Positions 35,839-43,671 of a stretch of 64,000 bases of DNA are shown here, one piece after another. The translations under genes were made by a program, and so were the position numbers. The notes below the pieces were generated by a model. The model worked only from the letters and a program-made list of their open reading frames with translations, did not search any database and was not told the DNA's origin. Each line of letters starts with the position of its first letter. Position 1 is the first letter of the stretch. This stretch comes from Vibrio cortegadensis. Its GTDB lineage: Bacteria; Pseudomonadota; Gammaproteobacteria; Enterobacterales; Vibrionaceae. The DNA is taken from the NCBI RefSeq assembly GCF_024347395.1, contig NZ_AP025472.1, positions 744,001-808,000 of the forward strand, read 5' to 3'.

Positions 35839-36189
35839 TTAAATGATCTCAAGGACTTGTTCTGGTGGGCGTCCGATTTTTGCTTGGTTATTCGCAACCA
35901 CGACTGGACGTTCAAATAGCTTTGGATTTTTCACCATGGATTCAAACAGCTCGTCATCGGATAGAGATTCATCACTTAGGTTTAACTCCTTATATAGCGC
36001 CTCTTTTGTACGCATCATTTCACGAACCGATGCAAAGCCGAGTTGTGAATAGAGTGTTTTTAAATCATCAATGGTAAATGACGTTTCTAAATATTTTACC
36101 ACTTCAGGTTGAATGCCTTGCTCTTCTAATAGAGCGAGTGTTTGACGGCTTTTTGAGCATTTTGGGTTGTGGTAAATGACGACTGGCAT
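35839..36189 (-). CDS. arsC: glutaredoxin-dependent arsenate reductase family protein
   Basis: A 116-residue thioredoxin-fold protein. The catalytic cysteine is Cys11 in YHNPKCSKSRQTL, and the oxyanion-binding arginine is in LFERPVVVANNQAKIGRPPE. This is the ArsC/YfgD branch; E. coli YfgD lies beside bepA exactly as here, so the gene may be a housekeeping paralogue rather than an arsenic-resistance gene. There is no arsB or arsR nearby. It heads the unit containing the WrbA-like and DUF2069 genes. Confidence 0.85.
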   Translation of the reverse strand: MPVVIYHNPKCSKSRQTLALLEEQGIQPEVVKYLETSFTIDDLKTLYSQLGFASVREMMRTKEALYKELNLSDESLSDDELFESMVKNPKLFERPVVVANNQAKIGRPPEQVLEII

Positions 36190-36220
36190 GTTTTTCTCCT
36201 AGTTTAATTATTATTATCGT

Positions 36221-36267
36221 ACTTATTCATCATGACTTATTCATAGCAGCTGAGTCATTGAATAAGT
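36221..36267. repeat. ACTTATTCA direct and inverted repeats before arsC
   Basis: ACTTATTCAT occurs at 36221-36230 and again at 36235-36244. The inverted copy TGAATAAGT is at 36259-36267. The cluster lies in the 105-base gap upstream of arsC and downstream of bepA. It could be an operator or the base of a hairpin; nothing more can be said from sequence. Confidence 0.5.
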
Positions 36268-36294
36268 GCATGTTATTTGTATAAATTATTTATT

Positions 36295-37761
36295 TTACAA
36301 TGCAATGAAGCGATCTCGTTGAATCATCAACTGATCAATTCGTGCATCGTACCTTGCTTGTTTTAAACTGCCTAATTCTGCCAGTTGACTCGCTTGGCTA
36401 TAGTATTGAATCGCCTTATTCCAATTAGCTTTGAGTGCCAGTATTTCCGCGCGTGCCGCAAGATCTTCATCGCTACTGCCAATTCGAATATTCGCTTCTG
36501 AAAGTAAGCTCCATCCGTTGACGTCATCTGGGTTGTCATGGGTGTAGCGTTGTAAAATTCGGATGGCCTCCTGGTATTGCTCTTTCTTTAAAAGTGCATT
36601 CGCAAGATTAATTGTGAGCACTGAATTACTTGGTTTTGCTTTCAGTGACTTTTCTAATAAGGTGATTGCTTTTTCTGGTTGTTTTTGTGCGATGTAAAGA
36701 TCGGACACGGCATCAAGATAGAAATTATTTTCTGGATCACTTTTGAGCAGCTTAAGTAAAATAGGCTCGGCTAAATCTAGCTTTTTGGTATCTAGGTAGA
36801 CCAGCGCTTTGCCATATTCAAATGATGGATTCAGTTCACTTGGTGCCTTTTTGGCTGTTCGTTCAAACCAGTCTAGAGCTGAGTCATTCTCAATACCCGC
36901 ATATCTCGCCACAATACGAGCACGAGTTAAATGATAATCAAGAGAAGGGATCACGCGCATTGAAGGGTAGCTTTGGGCGCGCGCTCTGCTGTCTGTGATT
37001 CTATCCTCTGGTAATGGGTGGGTAAGCAGCATTGGTGGCGGTTTACTTGCGTATCGGTACTCATCGGCTAATCGACCAAAGAATCGTGGCATTGCTTTGG
37101 CCTCGAAGCCTGCCTTTGCTAGGGTATTAATCCCAAAGCGATCGGCTTCTTTCTCATTGCTACGAGTATAATTAATGGTGCCTTGCATTGAACCTGCCGT
37201 TGTTGCCGTCAATGCGGCGATTCCAGCTTCTGGTGCTGCGATAGCTAATAAAAGCGAGCCTGCGAGCGCTGCAATAGTGGCTGGTGAACGTCGGGCTTGG
37301 TCTTCCATACTTCTGGCTAAATGACGTTGAGTTACGTGAGCAATTTCGTGTGCTACGACGGAAGCTAGCTCGCTTTCACTGCGAGCATGTAGAAATAGCC
37401 CAGAGTGCAATGCGACGTGGCCACCAAAAAATGCGAAAGCGTTAATATTACGATCTCGAATCATGAAAAATTTAAATGGTGTTTTGACATCATTTGCGTT
37501 TGCGACAAGACGATGCCCTAAGCTATCTATGTACTCATTTAAAACGGGATCATTGATGATGGGTTGGCTGCTTCTTAGCATTCGCATGTAAGCATCCCCA
37601 TAAATGATCTCTTGATCTATCGTTAACGTACCACTAGCGGCTGTCCCAATATCGGGCAAGTTAGCATTACTCGCTAAATTTGAATTAGCATAGCTAGGCA
37701 GTGGCGAACCTAAAGCGGTGGCCACACAGAGGCAAACAAGTGAGCGAGTGCGTGTAAACAT
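36295..37761 (-). CDS. bepA: M48 family periplasmic protease/chaperone BepA
   Basis: Helps assemble or degrade outer-membrane proteins such as LptD (formerly yfgC). The start at 37761 (MFTRTRSLVCLCVATALGSP) gives 488 residues with a normal signal peptide, close to the 487 of E. coli. An in-frame ATG at 37794 would add 11 residues; neither has a good ribosome site. The zinc motif is VVAHEIAHVTQRHL, and the third ligand is in NEKEADRFG. C-terminal TPR repeats run from about residue 310 to 450. Confidence 0.94.
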   Translation of the reverse strand: MFTRTRSLVCLCVATALGSPLPSYANSNLASNANLPDIGTAASGTLTIDQEIIYGDAYMRMLRSSQPIINDPVLNEYIDSLGHRLVANANDVKTPFKFFMIRDRNINAFAFFGGHVALHSGLFLHARSESELASVVAHEIAHVTQRHLARSMEDQARRSPATIAALAGSLLLAIAAPEAGIAALTATTAGSMQGTINYTRSNEKEADRFGINTLAKAGFEAKAMPRFFGRLADEYRYASKPPPMLLTHPLPEDRITDSRARAQSYPSMRVIPSLDYHLTRARIVARYAGIENDSALDWFERTAKKAPSELNPSFEYGKALVYLDTKKLDLAEPILLKLLKSDPENNFYLDAVSDLYIAQKQPEKAITLLEKSLKAKPSNSVLTINLANALLKKEQYQEAIRILQRYTHDNPDDVNGWSLLSEANIRIGSSDEDLAARAEILALKANWNKAIQYYSQASQLAELGSLKQARYDARIDQLMIQRDRFIAL

Positions 37762-37935
37762 ATTAGTCAGTGGTACTCCGTAGTCATCTGACATTGAGAC
37801 AATAAAGTCTTAATTTGGTTTCTTCAGTTTATTGCTGATATTGAATTTACTTGTTATTGATAGATTGTCTAGAGCAAATAACGTAAAGAATAGAAAAGCT
37901 GGTATGGGGCTAAAAAGCGATTACAATACGTACCT

Positions 37936-37941
37936 TATAAT
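37936..37941 (+). promoter_or_regulatory. candidate -10 for the TusA-family gene and perM
   Basis: A perfect TATAAT lies 17 bases before the ATG at 37959. No matching -35 is seen, and transcription would begin only a few bases before the start codon, so this would give a very short leader. Confidence 0.3.
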
Positions 37942-37958
37942 ATGCATAGAGTCTGAGA

Positions 37959-38183
37959 ATGGAACCTAATATTCTTGATTTACGTGAAGAACGTTGCCCA
38001 ATGGCACTATTACTTGCTAAACGGCGTGCAATTTTGCTTCAAGAGGGCGAGTCGTTGTCCATTCAGATTTCAGATACTAGCTCTATGCAGGATATCGTGA
38101 GCTTTTTGCGCCTCAAACAATTTGATATTGAGAGTGTTGCTCATCGTAGTTTCTACACTATTACCGTTTTAAAACAGGGATAA
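37959..38183 (+). CDS. TusA/SirA/YedF-family sulfur-carrier-like protein
   Basis: A 74-residue protein with the family's CPM motif (LDLREERCPMALLLAKRRA), where the cysteine carries persulfide sulfur in TusA. The second half (LSIQISDTSSMQDIVSFLR) completes the small two-layer fold. It lies seven bases before perM and is probably translated with it. It is not clearly TusA itself, because the usual tusA locus is elsewhere. The substrate is unknown. Confidence 0.85.
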   Translation: MEPNILDLREERCPMALLLAKRRAILLQEGESLSIQISDTSSMQDIVSFLRLKQFDIESVAHRSFYTITVLKQG

Positions 38184-38190
38184 TTGTCAC

Positions 38191-39264
38191 ATGCTTGAAA
38201 TGATCAGTCGTTGGTATAAACGACGTTTTTCAGATCCACATGCAGTAAGTTTGGTCGCCATTTTATTCTTTGGTTTCATTACCATTTATTTCTTCGGCCA
38301 TTTGATTGCACCGCTGCTTGTGGCAATAGTATTGGCATATCTTCTTGAATGGCCCATTGCTCAATTGTGCCGTGTGGGGATACCAAGAACCCTGTCCGTT
38401 GTGCTTGTTATTATGGTTTTCTTCAGTTTAACGTTGTTGGCTCTGTTTGGTTTGGTTCCAACGATTTGGCATCAAGTGGGGAACCTCATCAATGATATTC
38501 CTAACATGTACAATGAACTGCAAAAATTCATTATTGCCATTCCAGAACGTTTCCCTGAGCTCGCCAACTTGCAGATTGTCGAGTCGATAGCCTCTAATGC
38601 AAAAAACAAAGTATTGGGCATGGGGGAGAGCGTTGTAAAAGGATCTCTGGCTTCTCTTATCAGTATCGCAACGCTAGGGGTTTATCTCATCCTTGTGCCT
38701 CTGCTTATCTTCTTCTTGTTAAAAGACAAAGAAGAGATGGTTAGAATGGCGAGTGGAGTACTGCCTAAGAATCGTCGTTTAGCGACGAAAGTATGGCGTG
38801 AAATGAATCAACAGATTTCTAACTATATCCGAGGTAAGGTGTTGGAAATTTTGATCGTTGGTGGTGTGAGCTATATTACTTTTGCCATTTTAGATTTGCG
38901 CTATTCAGTGCTACTGGCGGTTGCCGTTGGTTTGTCGGTTTTGATTCCATATATTGGTGCGGCTGCGGTCACGGTTCCTGTGGCCATTGTTGGTCTGTTT
39001 CAGTGGGGGTTAGACACTCCATTCTACTGGTTGATGATCGCGTACGGCATTATTCAAGCCTTGGACGGCAATGTGATTGTCCCGATTCTATTCTCTGAAG
39101 CTGTGAATTTGCATCCAGTGGCAATCATCGTTGCTGTACTGGTTTTTGGTGGGTTATGGGGGTTCTGGGGCGTATTCTTTGCGATTCCTTTAGCCACATT
39201 AGTCAAAGCGGTATGGAACGCCCTGCCAAGCACTGAGATTGAATCTGATGTTGCGGAATCGTGA
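38191..39264 (+). CDS. perM: AI-2E family transporter, PerM-like
   Basis: A 357-residue inner-membrane protein with seven or eight hydrophobic segments. The family core is seen as PLLIFFLLKDKEEM and ALDGNVIVPILFSEAVNLHPVAIIV. E. coli perM lies in the same neighbourhood (bepA, perM, bcp). The transport substrate of this branch is not established, so the AI-2 name should not be taken literally. Confidence 0.88.
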   Translation: MLEMISRWYKRRFSDPHAVSLVAILFFGFITIYFFGHLIAPLLVAIVLAYLLEWPIAQLCRVGIPRTLSVVLVIMVFFSLTLLALFGLVPTIWHQVGNLINDIPNMYNELQKFIIAIPERFPELANLQIVESIASNAKNKVLGMGESVVKGSLASLISIATLGVYLILVPLLIFFLLKDKEEMVRMASGVLPKNRRLATKVWREMNQQISNYIRGKVLEILIVGGVSYITFAILDLRYSVLLAVAVGLSVLIPYIGAAAVTVPVAIVGLFQWGLDTPFYWLMIAYGIIQALDGNVIVPILFSEAVNLHPVAIIVAVLVFGGLWGFWGVFFAIPLATLVKAVWNALPSTEIESDVAES

Positions 39265-39318
39265 TTATTGTTTACCTAAGCATGATGGTGTAGTCATAAA
39301 CCTTTTTGCTCAATAACG

Positions 39319-39352
39319 AAAAAGCCCTAAGTTCATACTCAGGGCTTTTTTT
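39319..39352. terminator. bidirectional terminator between perM and bcp
   Basis: AAAAAGCCCT/AGGGCTTTTT with extra inner pairing is flanked by A and T runs, between convergent genes. Confidence 0.92.
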
Positions 39353-39386
39353 GTAGAAGGTGTTGCCTAGATGATGTAATCCTGTC

Positions 39387-39854
39387 TTATTTATCGTTTA
39401 AGTAATCAAGAACTACTTCATGATGAGTCTTCGTTTTGAACTTGTTGAAAACGTGCTCAATGATCCCCTCTTCATTAATTAAAAAGCTGATACGGTGCAA
39501 ACCATCATAGGTACGGCCCATAAATTTCTTTTCTCCCCACACACCAAATTGCTCTGCGCATTGGTGATCTTCATCGGAAAGAAGTGAAAAATTTAAGTTG
39601 TCACGCTCAATAAATTTACCTAAGCGTTTAACAGGGTCAATACTGACACCAAGCACCACAACATTATGCTCATCCAGCTCTTTTTTAGTGTCTCTTAAGC
39701 CTTGAGCTTGAACTGTGCAACCTGGGGTCATTGCTTTCGGGTAAAAATAAAAAAGTACTTTCTTACCTGCAAAATCAGCAAGCGTTATTGTTTTTCCATC
39801 TTGATCGAGTAGAGAAAAGGCTGGAGCAGGAGTGCCAGCAGTCAGCGTATTCAT
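39387..39854 (-). CDS. bcp: thioredoxin-dependent thiol peroxidase Bcp (resolving Cys replaced)
   Basis: A 155-residue peroxiredoxin (BCP/PrxQ group) that reduces hydroperoxides. The peroxidatic cysteine is in KAMTPGCTVQAQGLRD. In E. coli the resolving cysteine is five residues later, where this protein has Gln (codon CAA). Another cysteine occurs in DEDHQCAEQFGVWGEK, beside a position where E. coli also has one. It may therefore act as a 1-Cys enzyme or use a different resolving residue. It is 12 bases downstream of gcvR. Confidence 0.93.
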   Translation of the reverse strand: MNTLTAGTPAPAFSLLDQDGKTITLADFAGKKVLFYFYPKAMTPGCTVQAQGLRDTKKELDEHNVVVLGVSIDPVKRLGKFIERDNLNFSLLSDEDHQCAEQFGVWGEKKFMGRTYDGLHRISFLINEEGIIEHVFNKFKTKTHHEVVLDYLNDK

Positions 39855-39866
39855 CGATTTTCCTTT

Positions 39867-40409
39867 CTATTGACTGTTTTTTATAAAGTTGAGCGAGCCT
39901 TGAACCGAAAGCTCAGCACATAGCGCATCAAAATCTTCTTGTAGTTGCATCAGGTTGAAATCTGAACTGATAGAAGCGGTGATCGCAATATGGAACTGGT
40001 CACTATCAAGTTGCACTTTGGATTTATTGATGGTTTTTGCGCTGAGTGAGTCTAAACCAATGTTTTGATCGGCAAAGAATTGAGTAAATTTCTCTGTCAG
40101 TCCTAGTTTGTCATCTGACTCGACAAAGACTTCGACAGTATAGCTATTATCTAAATATTCGTGAGGAGAGGTGCGCTTCATTATGGTGATGAGATCATGA
40201 TCTTGCCCTAGTAGAGGGAGCGTCGTTTCAACTCGTGTAATCGTATTGGTTGTGCCAGATAGCAGCATGATTAATGTGAATTCGTTCCCAAAGAGAGCGA
40301 TTCGGCTATCAATAATATTACAGCCAGATTGAGTTACTAAATGTACGACTTGATTACACACCCCTGGGCGATCAGCGCCAACAGCTGTGATTACTAGATG
40401 TTGAGTCAT
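39867..40409 (-). CDS. gcvR: glycine cleavage system transcriptional repressor GcvR
   Basis: A 180-residue protein made of two ACT domains (about 5-85 and 92-175). It begins LVITAVGADRPGVCNQVVHL, the usual ACT glycine-binding turn, and has the second domain from YTVEVFVESDDKLGLTEKF. In E. coli GcvR binds GcvA and blocks activation of gcvTHP when glycine is low. It is the first gene of a two-gene unit with bcp and is divergent from dapA, as in E. coli. Confidence 0.92.
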   Translation of the reverse strand: MTQHLVITAVGADRPGVCNQVVHLVTQSGCNIIDSRIALFGNEFTLIMLLSGTTNTITRVETTLPLLGQDHDLITIMKRTSPHEYLDNSYTVEVFVESDDKLGLTEKFTQFFADQNIGLDSLSAKTINKSKVQLDSDQFHIAITASISSDFNLMQLQEDFDALCAELSVQGSLNFIKNSQ

Positions 40410-40713
40410 AATATCACTTATTTTTTATTCCATTATTGGTTGCATGTTAGCACAGTTATCGGGGCGGGATGAGAGATGAGGAGGCTTTTTAAAGGCACTA
40501 AATGAAATATCACCATTACATGACACCGAGTAAGTGTGTCACTTTATACTAAGTTTAAATTCATTGAATATACGAATCGGTTGTGTGGATTTGGATAAAA
40601 CTCTAACAACTGATAATTATTCACTAACTTGTACTAAGTAAGCGGGTTATTCCCTTGTGTTTATCAATCGCATTACAGTACCATGCAAAAAGAATCAAAT
40701 AAGGGAGATAGAT
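40410..40713. other. gcvR-dapA divergent intergenic region
   Basis: About 304 bases holding the promoters of two divergent genes. A small hairpin TGACAC/GTGTCA with a 9-base loop is at 40521-40541. AAGGGA at 40701-40706 is the dapA ribosome site. I see no riboswitch fold and no clear -35/-10 pair. Confidence 0.5.
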
Positions 40714-41592
40714 ATGTTTTCAGGAAGTATCGTTGCGTTAGTTACACCTTTTAACTCAGATGGCGAAGTCGATTTTGATAGCTTGAAGAAACTAGTAGAG
40801 CATCACATTGCTGCTGGTACCGATGGCATCGTCGCGGTAGGAACTACAGGTGAGTCTGCGACCTTAACAATAGAAGAGCATGTTAAGGTGGTAACTAAGG
40901 TGGTCGAGTTTGCTGAGGGACGTATCCCTGTGATTGCAGGCACGGGAGCAAACGCTACACATGAATCGGTGACTTTTAGTCGTCTATTAAATGGATCTGG
41001 AATTGTGGGATGCTTGAGTGTGACTCCGTACTACAATAAGCCGACTCAAGAAGGGTTATATCAACACTACAAAGCGATTGCTGAAGTAAGTGACGTGCCT
41101 CAAATTTTGTATAATGTACCAGGAAGAACTGCAGTCGATCTGTTACCTGAAACCGTTGCTCGTCTATCAAAAATTGATAATATTGTGGCGCTAAAAGATG
41201 CAACGGGTGATTTAGAAAGAATTTCAATTCACCGTGAACTTTGTGGCGAAGATTTTATCTTACTAAGTGGTGATGATTTAACGGGGCTAGAATTCGTTAA
41301 GCGTGGTGGGCAAGGTGTTATTTCGGTGTCCAATAATGTCGCGGCTGCGGATATGGCGAAGATGTTCCGCCTTGCAAAAGAGGGGAACTTTGAGGAAGCA
41401 GAAGCCATCAACGAACGTTTGATTCCTTTGCATAAAAACTTGTTTGTTGAATCTAATCCTATCCCAGTAAAATGGGCTGTGCATAAATTGGGATTAATTG
41501 CCGAAGGTGGATTACGTCTACCTTTAACTGAATTATCAGAATCAGCTCGTCCACTTGTTGCTCAAGCAATGACAGAAGCTTGTATTTATTAA
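40714..41592 (+). CDS. dapA: 4-hydroxy-tetrahydrodipicolinate synthase
   Basis: First step of the lysine/diaminopimelate branch: condenses pyruvate with aspartate semialdehyde. The start at 40714 (MFSGSIVALVTPFN) gives 292 residues, the same as E. coli, with AAGGGA at a proper distance; an ATG-less upstream extension from GTG 40657 is not conserved. Schiff-base Lys161 (VALKDATGD), Tyr133, Arg138, Thr44, Thr45 and Tyr107 are all in place. It is followed by bamC, as in E. coli. Confidence 0.97.
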   Translation: MFSGSIVALVTPFNSDGEVDFDSLKKLVEHHIAAGTDGIVAVGTTGESATLTIEEHVKVVTKVVEFAEGRIPVIAGTGANATHESVTFSRLLNGSGIVGCLSVTPYYNKPTQEGLYQHYKAIAEVSDVPQILYNVPGRTAVDLLPETVARLSKIDNIVALKDATGDLERISIHRELCGEDFILLSGDDLTGLEFVKRGGQGVISVSNNVAAADMAKMFRLAKEGNFEEAEAINERLIPLHKNLFVESNPIPVKWAVHKLGLIAEGGLRLPLTELSESARPLVAQAMTEACIY

Positions 41593-41603
41593 ATTGAACA
41601 CAC

Positions 41604-41629
41604 AATGCCGAATGTAGTTTCTCGGCATT
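41604..41629 (+). repeat. hairpin between dapA and bamC
   Basis: AATGCCGA/TCGGCATT forms a perfect 8-bp stem with a 10-base loop, followed by only a few T and then the bamC ribosome site TAGGAG. It may attenuate rather than end transcription. Confidence 0.6.
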
Positions 41630-41641
41630 TTAGGAGCCTAA

Positions 41642-42661
41642 ATGAAATTTTCTCATCAGCTAGTGGTTGGTTCACTGGCTGTTCTTGTTCTTAGCGCCTG
41701 CTCTGGAGGTGCTGATCGACGTCGTCAAGCGAAAGATGATTTTGAATATCTAAATACACCTGAACTGACCCAGCTGAATTTACCAGAAGATGCAACGCCT
41801 CAGTTCTACCCAAACTTTGATATCCCGATGGGTGATTTCGAAGGTGGAGTTGGACAAAACGTTGATATTCGTCCGCCACAGCAAGTTCTCGAGTTGATTC
41901 CAGGAGCAAGAGCAGAGCGCCAAAACGGTGAAGTCACCTTATGGCTGTTAACTGAAGGCGAAATGGATAAAGTTTGGCAAACTGCAATCGATATGCTGAA
42001 TGCTCGAAACATTGCGTTGCTTGAAAATAGCTCGGATCGTGTTGAAACCGATTGGGTTAGCTGGATTTCAGAAGATGAAGAGACTGAAATTGGCAGTCGT
42101 TACGAAATCACTCGTTTTAAAGCGAACAATCGTTTTGCGTTTAAAGTTAACTTGATTGATTGGCGAGAGGGTTCGACTGTAAAACCAGTGACCCAGACCA
42201 ATAAAGAGCGTTATAACGCATTTATGACCAATCTAGTCACCGTTAAGTACGATCAAAACTTACGTGATGAAGCCGCCATTCGAGCACAAGAGTTAGTAAA
42301 ACAAATTCCTATCAGTATGGGGGTTGACCGTAGTGGCTTCCCAGTGATTATTGCTCGTACGCCATATAATATTTTGTGGCAGCGCCTTCCAAGCTTACTG
42401 CCTGAGTTAGGGTTTAGCCTTGAAGGACGCAATCAATCTCAAGGTACAATGAAAGCGAAGTATGCGGCTCCTGATGATGAATTCTGGGAGTCCATTGGAA
42501 CTAAGCCGATTGAACTTAATGGTGGTACTTACACCTTCTTGTTTGGTGATTTAGGCAACCGTACTTCAATTAACGTGACTGATGCTGGTGGTAAACCAGT
42601 AGAAGAGGCGTTACTTAAGTCGCTCGCTCCAGTATTGTCTGCGATGTTTGAACAAGAGTAA
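41642..42661 (+). CDS. bamC: outer membrane protein assembly factor BamC
   Basis: Lipoprotein of the BAM complex (formerly NlpB). It has 339 residues. The lipobox VLSAC places the lipid-modified cysteine at about residue 20. An unstructured N-terminal stretch that binds BamD (about 25-95, containing YPNFDIPMGDFEGGVG) is followed by two helix-grip domains. It follows dapA after 49 bases. With bamA and skp elsewhere in the window, it contributes to the same outer-membrane assembly pathway. Confidence 0.95.
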   Translation: MKFSHQLVVGSLAVLVLSACSGGADRRRQAKDDFEYLNTPELTQLNLPEDATPQFYPNFDIPMGDFEGGVGQNVDIRPPQQVLELIPGARAERQNGEVTLWLLTEGEMDKVWQTAIDMLNARNIALLENSSDRVETDWVSWISEDEETEIGSRYEITRFKANNRFAFKVNLIDWREGSTVKPVTQTNKERYNAFMTNLVTVKYDQNLRDEAAIRAQELVKQIPISMGVDRSGFPVIIARTPYNILWQRLPSLLPELGFSLEGRNQSQGTMKAKYAAPDDEFWESIGTKPIELNGGTYTFLFGDLGNRTSINVTDAGGKPVEEALLKSLAPVLSAMFEQE

Positions 42662-42687
42662 TCTGGTTCATATTGTTAGTAAGATAT

Positions 42688-42713
42688 AAAAAGGGATCAT
42701 TTGATCCCTTTTT
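42688..42713. terminator. bidirectional terminator after bamC
   Basis: AAAAAGGGATC/GATCCCTTTTT with a short loop lies between convergent bamC and the DUF2897 gene. Confidence 0.92.
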
Positions 42714-42726
42714 CACTTTGTTCGTT

Positions 42727-42924
42727 TTACTTATCTATTTCTGTCTTTTGAGCTTGTTTGATTTGATCAAGTTCATTGAGCCTATCTAAATCACTCTTCT
42801 CTCTTTTGGATGGATCTAACGGCCCAAACTTCATGTTTGCGGTGTATTTTAACGCAGCAATATTTCCAACCACCACGCTCACCACAATGATGCTAATCAC
42901 CCACGGGTTAGTTAAAAACTCCAT
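42727..42924 (-). CDS. DUF2897 family small membrane protein
   Basis: A 65-residue protein with one N-terminal transmembrane helix (NPWVISIIVVSVVVGNIAAL, residues 6-25) and a charged cytoplasmic tail rich in D/K/R. It resembles the short DUF2897 family; the function is unknown. A clear ribosome site (GAGGA) lies six bases before the ATG on the minus strand. It is the last gene of the group containing dapE and the M15 peptidase. Confidence 0.75.
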   Translation of the reverse strand: MEFLTNPWVISIIVVSVVVGNIAALKYTANMKFGPLDPSKREKSDLDRLNELDQIKQAQKTEIDK

Positions 42925-42987
42925 GAATTTATCCTCTCGCTCTAGGAACCAAACTTGTCCCCATTGGCTTTGTTGGGCTCAGTAACG

Positions 42988-43662
42988 TTAAGAACGGATG
43001 TTAGTAACATATTGAGTATAGATGGTAGGAAGGTTCTGTAGCACCTGTTCCTGCCCCAAAATCGGCAATGTTTTGATTTGGCTGGCTAATTGATCTTGCG
43101 TCAATTGCTCTAAGCAAGATGCTGCGGTTAAACGGTGGCTAATATGCCAAGGCTCAACCGCGACACCGCCTAGATCTTGAGAATAAGGGATGAAAAAACC
43201 AAACGTTCCAAGGTTCGCTTTTAGCCAAATAGAGAACTCCGCTTGATGACCAGTATCATATTCCCAAGTTTCTAATTGAAGCTTTGTATTTTCAGGTAGT
43301 CGGTCTGCAGCAAAGAGATCAAAATCAGTCCCCCAATGATGACGACTGGCTCCGGGCAGTGCCGACCAGCGCAAAATCGCAAATATTCTCTGCTCTTCGG
43401 TCATAGAGTCAAAAGGAATAGCTTGGTTGTGCGTATCGTTAATGGTGCTATGCCCTGAGAATTTATTATCCCAAATGGCTTTTTGCCGAGCGTAGTCTCG
43501 AAACCCGCTGGCAATGTGCATTTGAAATCCAGCTTGCTGAGCAGCAGCAGATAATGCCAATAAATCGTTCTGTACATTAGGATGAATTAAAAACTCTTTT
43601 TGCCCAATGGTGACCGGAACTAAATGATCGTTTGTTTGACCTGTTAGCTGCTCAGGAGTCAT
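42988..43662 (-). CDS. M15 family metallopeptidase (VanY-type D-alanyl-D-alanine carboxypeptidase)
   Basis: A 224-residue protein. The zinc-site motifs of the VanY group are present: SRHHWGTDFDLF (His and Asp ligands) and EPWHISHR (catalytic Glu and third His). SGFRDYARQKAIWDNKFSG is the usual substrate-side segment. There is no obvious signal peptide, so it may act on cytoplasmic muropeptides or be exported some other way. It starts nine bases after dapE, so it is part of that operon. Confidence 0.88.
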   Translation of the reverse strand: MTPEQLTGQTNDHLVPVTIGQKEFLIHPNVQNDLLALSAAAQQAGFQMHIASGFRDYARQKAIWDNKFSGHSTINDTHNQAIPFDSMTEEQRIFAILRWSALPGASRHHWGTDFDLFAADRLPENTKLQLETWEYDTGHQAEFSIWLKANLGTFGFFIPYSQDLGGVAVEPWHISHRLTAASCLEQLTQDQLASQIKTLPILGQEQVLQNLPTIYTQYVTNIRS

Positions 43663-43671
43663 GGTTCGCCC

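Noticed and set aside
35839..36189. Arsenic resistance operon
   Set aside because: Only the reductase is present; no arsR, arsB or acr3 adjoins it, and the location beside bepA matches the housekeeping yfgD of E. coli.
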